NCBI GenBank assembly: GCA_045106435.1
Contig: JBGCEN010000467.1
Location: 1 to 13,223, forward strand
Reading direction: 5' to 3'
DNA length: 13,223 nt
Source of the DNA: JBCCIM01 sp045106435
GTDB lineage: Bacteria > Bacteroidota > Rhodothermia > Rhodothermales > JAHQVL01
Positions 8,260-13,223 of this stretch are shown here, one piece after another. A program made the position numbers and the translations under genes. The number at the start of each line of letters is the position of its first letter. The first letter of the stretch is position 1. The notes under the pieces were generated by a model. The model searched no databases. It was given only the letters and a program-made list of their open reading frames with translations, and had not been told where the DNA came from.

Positions 8260-8264
8260 AGGAG
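8260..8264 (+). promoter_or_regulatory. Ribosome binding site of the PorV-like gene
   Basis: aggag at 8260-8264 lies 6 nt before the ATG at 8271, supporting this start and separate translation from the upstream cargo gene. Confidence 0.65.
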
Positions 8265-8270
8265 TACGAC

Positions 8271-9290
8271 ATGAAATCTATAGTTAAAAATATAGTCTTC
8301 CTGATTTTGATTGGTGCTATGGCGATGCCGTCTAATGCACAACGAAAAGCGGGTCGGACTGGTGCGGCATTCCTTGAAATTGGTATGGGTGCCAGAGAAG
8401 TAGCCATGGGTTCGGCTGTAACCTCGATGACACAGGATGCTAATAATATTTTTTGGAATCCAGCAGGCACTGCGCTGACTGATGGCCGGCGGTTTAGTGC
8501 TGCATTTTCATATACCAGTTGGATTGCAGAATTAGATTATAGTGCCATTGCATTTGGGTACGGCCTTGGTACTGCAGGCACTATAACGGTTGGTGTACAA
8601 TTTGGTGGGATCTCGGATATTCCTGCAAATCGCCAAAACGGGTACACAGACCCACTCTTGCAATCACTGGTCACAGATACAGAGACTGGTGATACTTTTG
8701 ACTTCCAGGACCTGGCTGTCAGTGTGTCTTATGCTCGCTACGTCTTTGATCGCCTTTCCCTGGGCGCCACCTTTAAAATGGTCAACGAATCCATTGACGG
8801 GGTTAATGCCAATGCCATCGGATTTGATTTTGGCTCAGTTTACAGTGTTGGAATTTCCGGCTGGAAGTTGGCCGCCCGCTTGAGCAATCTGGGAACGGAC
8901 ATGAAATTCTTCAACCAGGAAAACCCGCTGCCCATGACGTTCTCCATCGGGACCTCGATTTACCCGGTTAACACGGAGAACACCAGGTTAATGCTGGCTC
9001 TCGATACCATAAAACCGCTCGATTCCCAGCAACTGCTTTACGGAGGTGCTGAACTCTCATTCTATGACCTTCTATTTTTGCGCGGAGGGTATAAATTTAA
9101 TTACAGTGGCGTGGACGATGGCGGGACTTCTCAACGTGATGCCATTAATGCATCAATTGAAGGTGCATCACTCGGCGCAGGCATTCAATATGAGATTTCA
9201 GGATATGCCGTTGCGATTGATTACGCCTTTACACAGATGGATTTTCTTGACAATGTAAACCGATTCTCGCTACGCATTCTGGGTTTCTAG
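8271..9290 (+). CDS. PorV/PorQ-family outer-membrane protein
   Basis: This is a 339-aa outer-membrane beta-barrel of the PorV/PorQ family. A signal peptide covers residues 1-23 (cleavage SNA before Q24). The mature start AGRTGAAFLEIGMGAREVAMGSA, followed by DANNIFWNPAGTA, is the hallmark of this FadL-like family, and the rest alternates amphipathic strands to a final ILGF. In Porphyromonas gingivalis, PorV takes cargo from the T9SS translocon and passes it to the sortase/attachment machinery. PorV paralogues next to T9SS cargo genes are therefore reasonably read as cargo-specific acceptors. Here the gene follows the cargo gene by 39 bp with its own RBS and probably ends the operon. Whether it is the general PorV or a dedicated paralogue cannot be decided without the rest of the genome; its position favours the latter. 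Confidence 0.88.
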   Translation: MKSIVKNIVFLILIGAMAMPSNAQRKAGRTGAAFLEIGMGAREVAMGSAVTSMTQDANNIFWNPAGTALTDGRRFSAAFSYTSWIAELDYSAIAFGYGLGTAGTITVGVQFGGISDIPANRQNGYTDPLLQSLVTDTETGDTFDFQDLAVSVSYARYVFDRLSLGATFKMVNESIDGVNANAIGFDFGSVYSVGISGWKLAARLSNLGTDMKFFNQENPLPMTFSIGTSIYPVNTENTRLMLALDTIKPLDSQQLLYGGAELSFYDLLFLRGGYKFNYSGVDDGGTSQRDAINASIEGASLGAGIQYEISGYAVAIDYAFTQMDFLDNVNRFSLRILGF

Positions 9291-9379
9291 CTGATTCCTT
9301 CAGTTTATAGTCAGTAAAAGCAAATTTCATACAGGACGAGACAGTGCATTGTCGAGCAATTTCGCTGTATGGAGTAAAT

Positions 9380-9501
9380 GTCATTCTGAACAAAGTGAAG
9401 ACTTGCCCTCAACTTTATTGGGGAATCTGTCTAAAACGCATTGTTTGAGGCGTTATTCAAGTCTCACTTTGAACAGATCATTCGCATTTGCTCAGGATGA
9501 C
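9380..9501. repeat. REP/MITE-like imperfect inverted element
   Basis: The left arm begins gtcattctgaacaaagtgaa (9380-9399) and continues to acttg (9405). The right arm (9458-9501) starts caagtctcactttgaac and ends gctcaggatgac, so the outer ends gtcat(t/c)ctga face each other. The pattern resembles the short gtcattctgag...ctcagaatgac palindromic repeats dispersed in intergenic DNA of many bacteria. A degraded half-site appears near 12993-13023 in another intergenic region. Confidence 0.5.
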
Positions 9502-9564
9502 TCCTCCGGTTTAATTTGATCCTACACTTAGCATCTATTAACCCCGCTGGTAAAATTTGAAGCT

Positions 9565-9579
9565 AAACCCGTTGGGTTT
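9565..9579. repeat. Palindromic hairpin aaaccc-gtt-gggttt (copy 1)
   Basis: A perfect 6-bp stem with a 3-nt loop. It is nearly identical to the hairpin at 9642-9656. It could act as a bidirectional transcription end or as a dispersed palindromic repeat. Confidence 0.6.
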
Positions 9580-9641
9580 CTGAGCCCTGGGCATATGTTG
9601 TGCTGCTTGGAAGTGAAGCACATTGTATCCAACGATCTATT

Positions 9642-9656
9642 AAACCCGTCGGGTTT
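9642..9656. repeat. Palindromic hairpin aaaccc-gtc-gggttt (copy 2)
   Basis: A perfect 6-bp stem with a 3-nt loop, differing from copy 1 by one loop base (t to c). It is preceded by ctattaa, as is the degraded relative at 9535-9551. Confidence 0.6.
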
Positions 9657-9735
9657 GGGATGACTTTGCTTTTTAAGCCCACAAATAAATCATTGTTTTG
9701 CTGTTTTGATCAGCTCGGTTTTCTCCTGTCGAGCC

Positions 9736-10803
9736 CTACAACTCAACAGTTTTGCCCGTTTTAAAGGACTCATCTGCCGCCAGGACAATTTTCAAACTAT
9801 TGACCGCGTCGAAGGCATGGGCAGAAAGGTCTACATCGTTTTGAATTGCGTTTAACAAGTAGCGTTGCTCGAGTTCACAAAGGGCGTCATGATCTGGTTC
9901 ATCAGACGTATCGATGAGTTCATCAGGCGCGGCAAATGAGCCATCTTCGTTGAGCTTGCTGTGGTGCACTTTAAGGCAGCCGGTGTTGGTATGGCCACCT
10001 ATATCAGAGGTGTCTTCATTGACCTTTTCAACAATACTCACGCAGCCTTTAGGGCCAATGACATCTTTGACAAAGAAGGCTGTCTCACTCATCATGGGCC
10101 CCCAGCCGGCTTCGTACCAGCCCACTGATCCATCATCAAAAGTGACCTGGAGATGGCCGTAATTATACATGTCCGAGGCAATCTCATCCGTTAACCGCGC
10201 ACCAATACCACTGACGCGTACAGGCTTGGCACCTGTCATCATACACATGATATCGACATAGTGAACCCCGCAATCAACGATGGGTGACATCGTTTTCATC
10301 AATTGCTTGTGGGTGTGCCACTCAGCGCCGGCGCTTTGCTGATTCAGGTTCATTCGCATAACCAACGGTTTGCCCAGCGTTTGCGCTTTTTCGATAAACT
10401 TGGTCCAGGCGGGGTGTACCCGGAGGATGTATCCAACCACAAGCTTTTTGTTGAGCGCGATGGCCTTGTCCGCGATCATCTGGGCTTCTTCAACTGTGTT
10501 GGCAATTGGTTTTTCTAGAAATACATGTGCGCCGGCTTCCAAACTTGCTACCGCATATTCAGCGTGTGTTTCCGGATAGGTGTTGATAGATACTACGTCG
10601 GGTTTTGTGGCATTCAACGCTTCATGAAAGTCTCCGAACAAAGGCAACCCGCCGAGTTCATCTGACAACCGCTCTCGACTGGCCGGCGTCCTGCTTACAA
10701 GCCCGACAATCTCAAATTCTTCTATATTGTGATATGCGCGGGCGTGTGACGTCCCCATATTCCCACATCCTACCACCAGTACACTAAGTTTTTTGCCGGC
10801 CAT
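9736..10803 (-). CDS. Gfo/Idh/MocA-family NAD(P)-dependent oxidoreductase
   Basis: This 355-aa cytoplasmic dehydrogenase should oxidise or reduce a sugar, inositol or similar polyol with NAD(P). The N-terminal Rossmann fold shows V-G-C-G-N-M-G (11-17), and the family motif E97-K98-P99 supplies the catalytic lysine. D177 and H181 in DCGVHYVDIM match the Asp/His pair of the active site. The C-terminal alpha/beta domain ends with ESFKTGKTVEL, the usual family ending, and the length is typical. The start at 10803 leaves a Rossmann strand right after MAGKK. It is divergent from an ArsC-like gene and convergent with the PorV-like gene, so it is probably monocistronic. A 15-bp palindrome lies 24-38 nt before its start. 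Substrate specificity cannot be told in this broad family. Confidence 0.92.
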   Translation of the reverse strand: MAGKKLSVLVVGCGNMGTSHARAYHNIEEFEIVGLVSRTPASRERLSDELGGLPLFGDFHEALNATKPDVVSINTYPETHAEYAVASLEAGAHVFLEKPIANTVEEAQMIADKAIALNKKLVVGYILRVHPAWTKFIEKAQTLGKPLVMRMNLNQQSAGAEWHTHKQLMKTMSPIVDCGVHYVDIMCMMTGAKPVRVSGIGARLTDEIASDMYNYGHLQVTFDDGSVGWYEAGWGPMMSETAFFVKDVIGPKGCVSIVEKVNEDTSDIGGHTNTGCLKVHHSKLNEDGSFAAPDELIDTSDEPDHDALCELEQRYLLNAIQNDVDLSAHAFDAVNSLKIVLAADESFKTGKTVEL

Positions 10804-10826
10804 CAGTTTATCGAAAGGTTATTTAT

Positions 10827-10841
10827 GTTTGAAATTCAAAC
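10827..10841. promoter_or_regulatory. Candidate operator: perfect palindrome gtttgaa-a-ttcaaac
   Basis: Two 7-bp arms are perfectly inverted around a single A. The site is in the 163-bp divergent region between the oxidoreductase (-) and the ArsC-like gene (+), 24 nt before the oxidoreductase start codon. Size and position suit a dimeric repressor; the regulator is unknown. Confidence 0.4.
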
Positions 10842-10966
10842 GCTGCTGCGCTGTAATTTGCAGACGTCTTAAATTTTACAAGAGCCACAATCTAAGGGCC
10901 CCAGCAATTGGAGTCCAGCGAAGCGAAGGCAACAATCAACTTTTTCCCTTCATCCACACGATATAT

Positions 10967-11311
10967 ATGAAAGTCCTTTTTAATCCACGATGCTCAAAAT
11001 GCCGAATCCTTGGAAAGGAGCTAGATGCGCAAGAAATTGTTTGGGAAAACGTATCGTATCTGGAAGGCGCGTTAGATCGAGCACTGGTAGCGCAAATTTT
11101 TGAAACGTATGCCGGTAATTGGCACGATCTGATCCGGACAAAAGAAAAGTCTTTCAAGGCATTGGGTATTAAGATTACAACGCTTTCCCAAGAAGCAGCC
11201 ATCGAATTGGTGTTGGAAAATCCTGTATTTATTCAGCGTCCCATTGTGTTTAAGGATGGCAAAGCTATGATCGCACGTGATGACGACGCTGTAAGAGAGG
11301 TCCTGGAGTAG
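10967..11311 (+). CDS. ArsC/Spx-family thioredoxin-fold protein
   Basis: This 114-aa protein of the arsenate reductase (ArsC) family starts at the ATG at 10967, because the family fold begins directly with M-K-V-L-F-N-P-R-C. The open frame upstream to 10793 has no family resemblance. Compared with plasmid R773 ArsC, the catalytic Cys (C9), R57 in LIRTKE, R91 in QRPIV and R104 in IARDD all align with a constant offset of three residues. The helper His of ArsC is Phe (F5) here, and the motif C9-S-K-C12 makes a CxxC as in Spx-like redox proteins. It may thus be a thiol oxidoreductase rather than a true arsenate reductase. No other ars gene is nearby. It is divergent from the oxidoreductase gene and followed by a hairpin-rich region. 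Confidence 0.85.
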   Translation: MKVLFNPRCSKCRILGKELDAQEIVWENVSYLEGALDRALVAQIFETYAGNWHDLIRTKEKSFKALGIKITTLSQEAAIELVLENPVFIQRPIVFKDGKAMIARDDDAVREVLE

Positions 11312-11384
11312 CAGGTATATGAATGCGTACAATCGTCAACGATATGACATAACGCGGTCACCCACAGGGATTGTTTTATAGTTT

Positions 11385-11450
11385 TCAGTGATCAGTTGTC
11401 AGTATGCAGCAGGATAAACTGAAAACCGATTACTGAAAACTGATCACTGA
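11385..11450. repeat. Long imperfect inverted repeat (20-nt arms)
   Basis: The left arm tcagtgatcagttgtcagta (11385-11404) pairs with the right arm tactgaaaactgatcactga (11431-11450) at 19 of 20 positions, with a 26-nt loop. It lies 73 nt after the ArsC-like stop and 31 nt before the VOC gene. It could end transcription of the former, although no T-tract follows, or be a dispersed palindromic element. Confidence 0.65.
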
Positions 11451-11476
11451 GCCCCGATCACTGAGCCCCGATCACT
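11442..11476. repeat. 14-bp tandem direct repeat, 2.5 copies
   Basis: The unit gatcactgagcccc occurs at 11442-11455 and 11456-11469, followed by gatcact at 11470-11476, all exact. It starts inside the right arm of the long inverted repeat and ends 5 nt before the VOC gene's ATG, so it occupies the place of the ribosome binding site. Confidence 0.85.
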
Positions 11477-11481
11477 ACGTA

Positions 11482-11892
11482 ATGAAAAATGAAGACTATG
11501 TACCTGCCGGCTTAAGTACGGTAGTGCCTTACCTGACCGTAGCAGATGCAGCCGGCCTGATCCAGTTTGCGCAGCACGTGTTTGGTGCGGATGAAGTTGA
11601 GCGGTCTGTACGCCCAGATGGAAGCATTGGCACAGCTGTCTTGAAAATTGGAAACAGCGTCATTGAGGTATCCAATGCAACGGCTACATGGAAGCCCATT
11701 CCTGCTGCGTTGCATATATTTGTGCCCGATACGGATGCGGCGTACAAGCGCGCAATAGCAGCCGGCGCTACATCATTGTACGAGCCAGCGGATATGCCGT
11801 ATGGCGAGAGAAGTGGGGGTGTTGCAGATAGCAATGGCGTGTATTGGTACATCGCAACAAATATTGGCCGAGATAACAGTTCGTCCTCATGA
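11482..11892 (+). CDS. VOC-family (glyoxalase/PhnB-like) protein
   Basis: This 136-aa protein belongs to the vicinal oxygen chelate superfamily, most like the PhnB/bleomycin-resistance-like group. It shows two beta-alpha-beta-beta-beta modules: VVPYLTVADAAGLIQFAQHVFGA at about 14-36, and LHIFVPDTDAAYKRAIAAGATS at about 77-98. The latter is followed by PADMPYGERSGGVADSNGVYWYIAT, the typical end of the family. The reaction is unknown; members bind small ligands or metals. No Shine-Dalgarno is visible, because a 14-bp tandem repeat abuts the start codon. The next gene begins 30 bp after its stop with its own RBS, so the two probably form an operon. The Ser-rich tail (DNSSSS) is likely disordered. 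Confidence 0.85.
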   Translation: MKNEDYVPAGLSTVVPYLTVADAAGLIQFAQHVFGADEVERSVRPDGSIGTAVLKIGNSVIEVSNATATWKPIPAALHIFVPDTDAAYKRAIAAGATSLYEPADMPYGERSGGVADSNGVYWYIATNIGRDNSSSS

Positions 11893-11910
11893 AGGGAATC
11901 TACCATATGA

Positions 11911-11915
11911 AAGGA
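11911..11915 (+). promoter_or_regulatory. Ribosome binding site of the DUF1801-like gene
   Basis: aagga at 11911-11915 is 7 nt before the ATG at 11923. It supports that start and argues against the overlapping frame that begins inside the VOC gene. Confidence 0.6.
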
Positions 11916-11922
11916 ATTTGCC

Positions 11923-12285
11923 ATGGTATTTGAAGATATTATCGAAGGGCAAAATCAGTCTGTTGTTGAGGTGGTCAATTACCTGCGCCAACTAATCACA
12001 TCCCTTGATCCAGAAATTGAAGAGGGTATTTACGGCGGGAAGGTGGTTAAAATGGCTTCGTACAGTATCGGTCGTGCTGACAATGTGATTGCGGTTGTGG
12101 GGCCGGCGTCCAATCACACCAAGTTGTTTTTGCATCATACAGATAACATCGATGCCAAGGGGTTGAAACTGGAAGGCAAAGGCAAACACGCGAAGCATAT
12201 CAAAATTCAACAGTTGCAAGTAATAGATCAATCAGATCGTGATGTGTTATTGCAGGTGGTAGCCATTGTGAAAACCAAGGTATAA
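11923..12285 (+). CDS. DUF1801-like small protein
   Basis: This 120-aa protein resembles the DUF1801 (YdhG-like) fold. An N-terminal helix VVEVVNYLRQLITSLDPEIEEGIYGG is followed by strands MASYSIGRADNVIAVVGP and TKLFLHHTD, then the characteristic LEGKGKHAKHIKI and a C-terminal helix DRDVLLQVVAIVKTK. Members are small soluble proteins of unknown biochemical role, related to frataxin/CyaY-like folds. It has no signal peptide or cysteines. It lies 30 bp after the VOC gene on the same strand. DUF1801 and VOC genes are both often found in loose stress- or detoxification-type clusters, but that link is only suggestive here. Confidence 0.75.
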   Translation: MVFEDIIEGQNQSVVEVVNYLRQLITSLDPEIEEGIYGGKVVKMASYSIGRADNVIAVVGPASNHTKLFLHHTDNIDAKGLKLEGKGKHAKHIKIQQLQVIDQSDRDVLLQVVAIVKTKV

Positions 12286-12474
12286 AGAAGCTGCTAAAGC
12301 TAGAAAAAATAGATCCTTGTGAAAATTGAAAACAGCTTGTTCTTTCAGTGTCTGTTTTATTACATTGGTGCTTTCGGTAAGTATCGTATCAAAGCGTCAG
12401 TGCATTGTACCTTATTTGAAGTGGTTAATAATCCGACTGAAAACAGGTAACTGATTAGCGAAAACAGAATAAAC
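12286..12474. other. Intergenic region upstream of the unrecognised gene
   Basis: This 189-bp AT-rich stretch has no ORF of note. Just before the next start (12437-12470) the sequence ctgaaaac...aactgatta...gaaaac echoes the ctgaaaac/actgatca motifs upstream of the VOC gene, perhaps as a degraded copy of the same element. No Shine-Dalgarno is seen. Confidence 0.4.
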
Positions 12475-12858
12475 ATGGACGTCCCGCAACTCAAAGGATT
12501 GTTAGCAAACACCGGTTACGAACTCAGTTCTTCTCTTGGCATCAGGCAGGGGCGTGCCTGGATGGCTTTGATGATTCATGCCGGCAACTTTTTACCTCTA
12601 GAGAAGGAGCACGTCATTAACCTGAAGGAATTTTGCGCACGCGCCTCCCTGGCCTCAGATTGCGAAAATGATGCTGAGGTTGCCGTTAAAGATGCGCTCG
12701 AAGGCCTGATGCGTATCTCCGCATTTCGAACAGATCAAGAGAACTATTACCGACATACGCTCATCACGTGGTTTGCCATAGAGGGAGAAGACCTGCGCTA
12801 CAGTCTGGATGGCGCTTTCCTGCACAAAATTCTACCCATCATTACAAGATCAAATTAG
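12475..12858 (+). CDS. Unrecognised 127-aa protein
   Basis: I do not recognise this protein. It is predicted to be soluble, without signal peptide or membrane segment, and mixed helical: an N-terminal part GLLANTGYELSSSLGIRQGRAW, an acidic middle with two cysteines (at about 50 and 59), and a C-terminal part with ITWFAIEGEDLRYSLDGAFLHKILP. Codon use, and a GCCGGC hexamer read as Ala-Gly, match its neighbours, which supports a real gene. There is no Shine-Dalgarno before ATG 12475. Its stop codon overlaps by one base a strong hairpin (12858-12884) that may end its transcript. It stands alone between 189 bp of non-coding DNA and the hairpin cluster. Confidence 0.55.
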   Translation: MDVPQLKGLLANTGYELSSSLGIRQGRAWMALMIHAGNFLPLEKEHVINLKEFCARASLASDCENDAEVAVKDALEGLMRISAFRTDQENYYRHTLITWFAIEGEDLRYSLDGAFLHKILPIITRSN

Positions 12859-12884
12859 ACCTGTCTGAAGCATTCAGATAGGTC
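12858..12884 (+). terminator. Hairpin overlapping the stop of the 127-aa gene
   Basis: gacctgtctga (12858-12868), loop agcat, tcagataggtc (12874-12884): 11 pairs including one G-U. There is no T-run after it, so it is a factor-dependent or imperfect terminator at best. It is the first of three adjacent hairpins. Confidence 0.4.
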
Positions 12885-12886
12885 GT

Positions 12887-12907
12887 ATCCTGGACTAGAT
12901 CCAGGAT
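12887..12907. repeat. Second hairpin of a three-hairpin cluster
   Basis: atcctgga (12887-12894), loop ctaga, tccaggat (12900-12907): a perfect 8-bp stem, 2 nt after the previous hairpin. Confidence 0.6.
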
Positions 12908-12915
12908 CCAGGCTC

Positions 12916-12939
12916 GACGTTGTCCAAATGGACAACGTC
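12916..12939. repeat. Third hairpin of a three-hairpin cluster
   Basis: gacgttgtcc (12916-12925), loop aaat, ggacaacgtc (12930-12939): a perfect 10-bp stem with a tetraloop, 8 nt after the second hairpin. Confidence 0.65.
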
Positions 12940-13041
12940 TCGAATTTCGAATGTAGAACTGCAAAATGTAGAATTTCGAAGTTTTTTAGCTTTCGTGGAT
13001 TCCTCGACTTCACTCTAGATGACGTTGGGAATGATTTTTTT

Positions 13042-13223
13042 CTATGCCTTTAAAAGCACTTCGTGTCCCGAACTCACGTTATCAATAGTCCGGTCAGTAT
13101 TGAGTAACTCCCATGTAACATCTGACTCTGCATCCAGGGCAATTGCATTTAAAATTGTTCTGAATCTTAAGTACTGCTGTGACGCGTTGCTCCGTTGTAT
13201 AATCGGAATACAGCTTTATCCAC
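13042..13223 (-). pseudogene. Possible decayed C-terminus of a second Gfo/Idh/MocA-like gene (partial)
   Basis: No single frame on the minus strand crosses this edge region. One frame, open from 13222 to a stop at 13094-13096, reads YTTEQRVTAVLKIQNNF. The other, from 13215 to the stop at 13042-13044, reads ILNAIALDAESDVT and ends SSGHEVLLKA. Together they resemble the end of the oxidoreductase at 9736-10803 (ELEQRYLLNAIQND, IVLAADES, KTGKTVEL). At DNA level ccagg(g/a)caatt, gtt(c/t)tgaat, aagta and gcgttgctc occur in the same order in both, with small insertions and deletions between them. The likely reading is a frameshifted paralogue whose body lies beyond the window. The matches are short, and a chance likeness or a different intact gene cannot be excluded. 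Confidence 0.35.

Larger units (their letters stand above)
9291..9735. other. Convergent intergenic region with repeats
   Basis: The 445 bp between the ends of the PorV-like gene (+) and the oxidoreductase gene (-) contain no credible gene. They hold an imperfect inverted element (9380-9501) and two nearly identical perfect hairpins (9565-9579 and 9642-9656). A degraded relative of the hairpins is at 9535-9551; both it and the second hairpin are preceded by ctattaa. Transcription from both sides must stop here, and the hairpins are the best candidates, although none is followed by a run of T. Confidence 0.6.
12859..13041. other. Intergenic DNA with hairpins and short repeats
   Basis: Apart from the three hairpins, it holds two copies of gaatttcga (12942-12950, 12971-12979), two copies of aatgtagaa (12950-12958, 12965-12973), and a degraded half of the REP-like element (ggattcctcgacttcactc... 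near 12993-13023). No gene is seen. Confidence 0.55.

Noticed and set aside
10793..10966. N-terminal extension of the ArsC-like protein to an ATG at 10793
   Set aside because: The fold begins at the ATG at 10967, the extension has no family match, and it would overlap the divergent oxidoreductase start.
11801..11995. 64-aa frame overlapping the VOC and DUF1801-like genes
   Set aside because: It lies across the junction of two well-supported genes and has no RBS; the aagga at 11911 serves the ATG at 11923.

Overview
The window looks like chromosomal DNA of a Bacteroidota/Rhodothermota-type (FCB group) marine bacterium of moderate G+C. That placement is an inference. It rests on a TonB-dependent receptor with an N-terminal carboxypeptidase-regulatory-like domain, an exported protein ending in a type IX secretion (T9SS) sorting-domain-like tail, and a PorV/PorQ-family outer-membrane protein, all in one probable operon. 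Many genes lack a good Shine-Dalgarno sequence, which also fits the group. The palindrome GCCGGC is strikingly over-represented: about 30 copies by eye, against roughly 3 expected for a 6-mer in 13 kb.

Layout. 1-133: the last codons of a RecQ-like helicase (HRDC domain), + strand. 333-1892: an exported sulfatase of the formylglycine type. 1893-2543: a long non-coding leader region with a 20-bp tandem duplication, a possible Bacteroidota-type promoter inside an inverted repeat, and a perfect hairpin that displays the Shine-Dalgarno sequence of the next gene in its loop. 2544-9290: three co-directional genes with 39-45 bp gaps, namely a TonB-dependent receptor, a large T9SS-sorted surface or secreted protein with a fibronectin-III-like part, and a PorV/PorQ-like barrel. 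9291-9735: a convergent intergenic region with a REP-like inverted element and two nearly identical GC hairpins. 9736-10803 (- strand): a Gfo/Idh/MocA oxidoreductase, divergent from an ArsC/Spx-like thioredoxin-fold gene (10967-11311). 11482-12285: a VOC-family gene followed closely by a DUF1801-like gene. 12475-12858: an unrecognised 127-aa protein. 12858-12939: three hairpins in a row. 13042-13223: what seems to be a decayed, frameshifted C-terminus of a second Gfo/Idh/MocA-like gene (- strand).

The most coherent functional unit is the receptor/cargo/PorV trio. Its genes suggest a surface uptake or adhesion module: the receptor imports a ligand, the T9SS-sorted protein may bind or process that ligand outside the cell, and the adjacent PorV paralogue may be the dedicated acceptor or anchor for that cargo. 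No SusD is present, so the T9SS protein could take the place a SusD lipoprotein has in a SusC/SusD pair. A sulfatase upstream and a sugar-type oxidoreductase downstream would suit breakdown of sulfated glycans, but they are separated from the trio by long intergenic regions, so the link is only suggestive.

I saw no tRNA or rRNA gene, CRISPR array, insertion sequence or prophage gene. The intergenic DNA is unusually rich in short tandem duplications and perfect hairpins.
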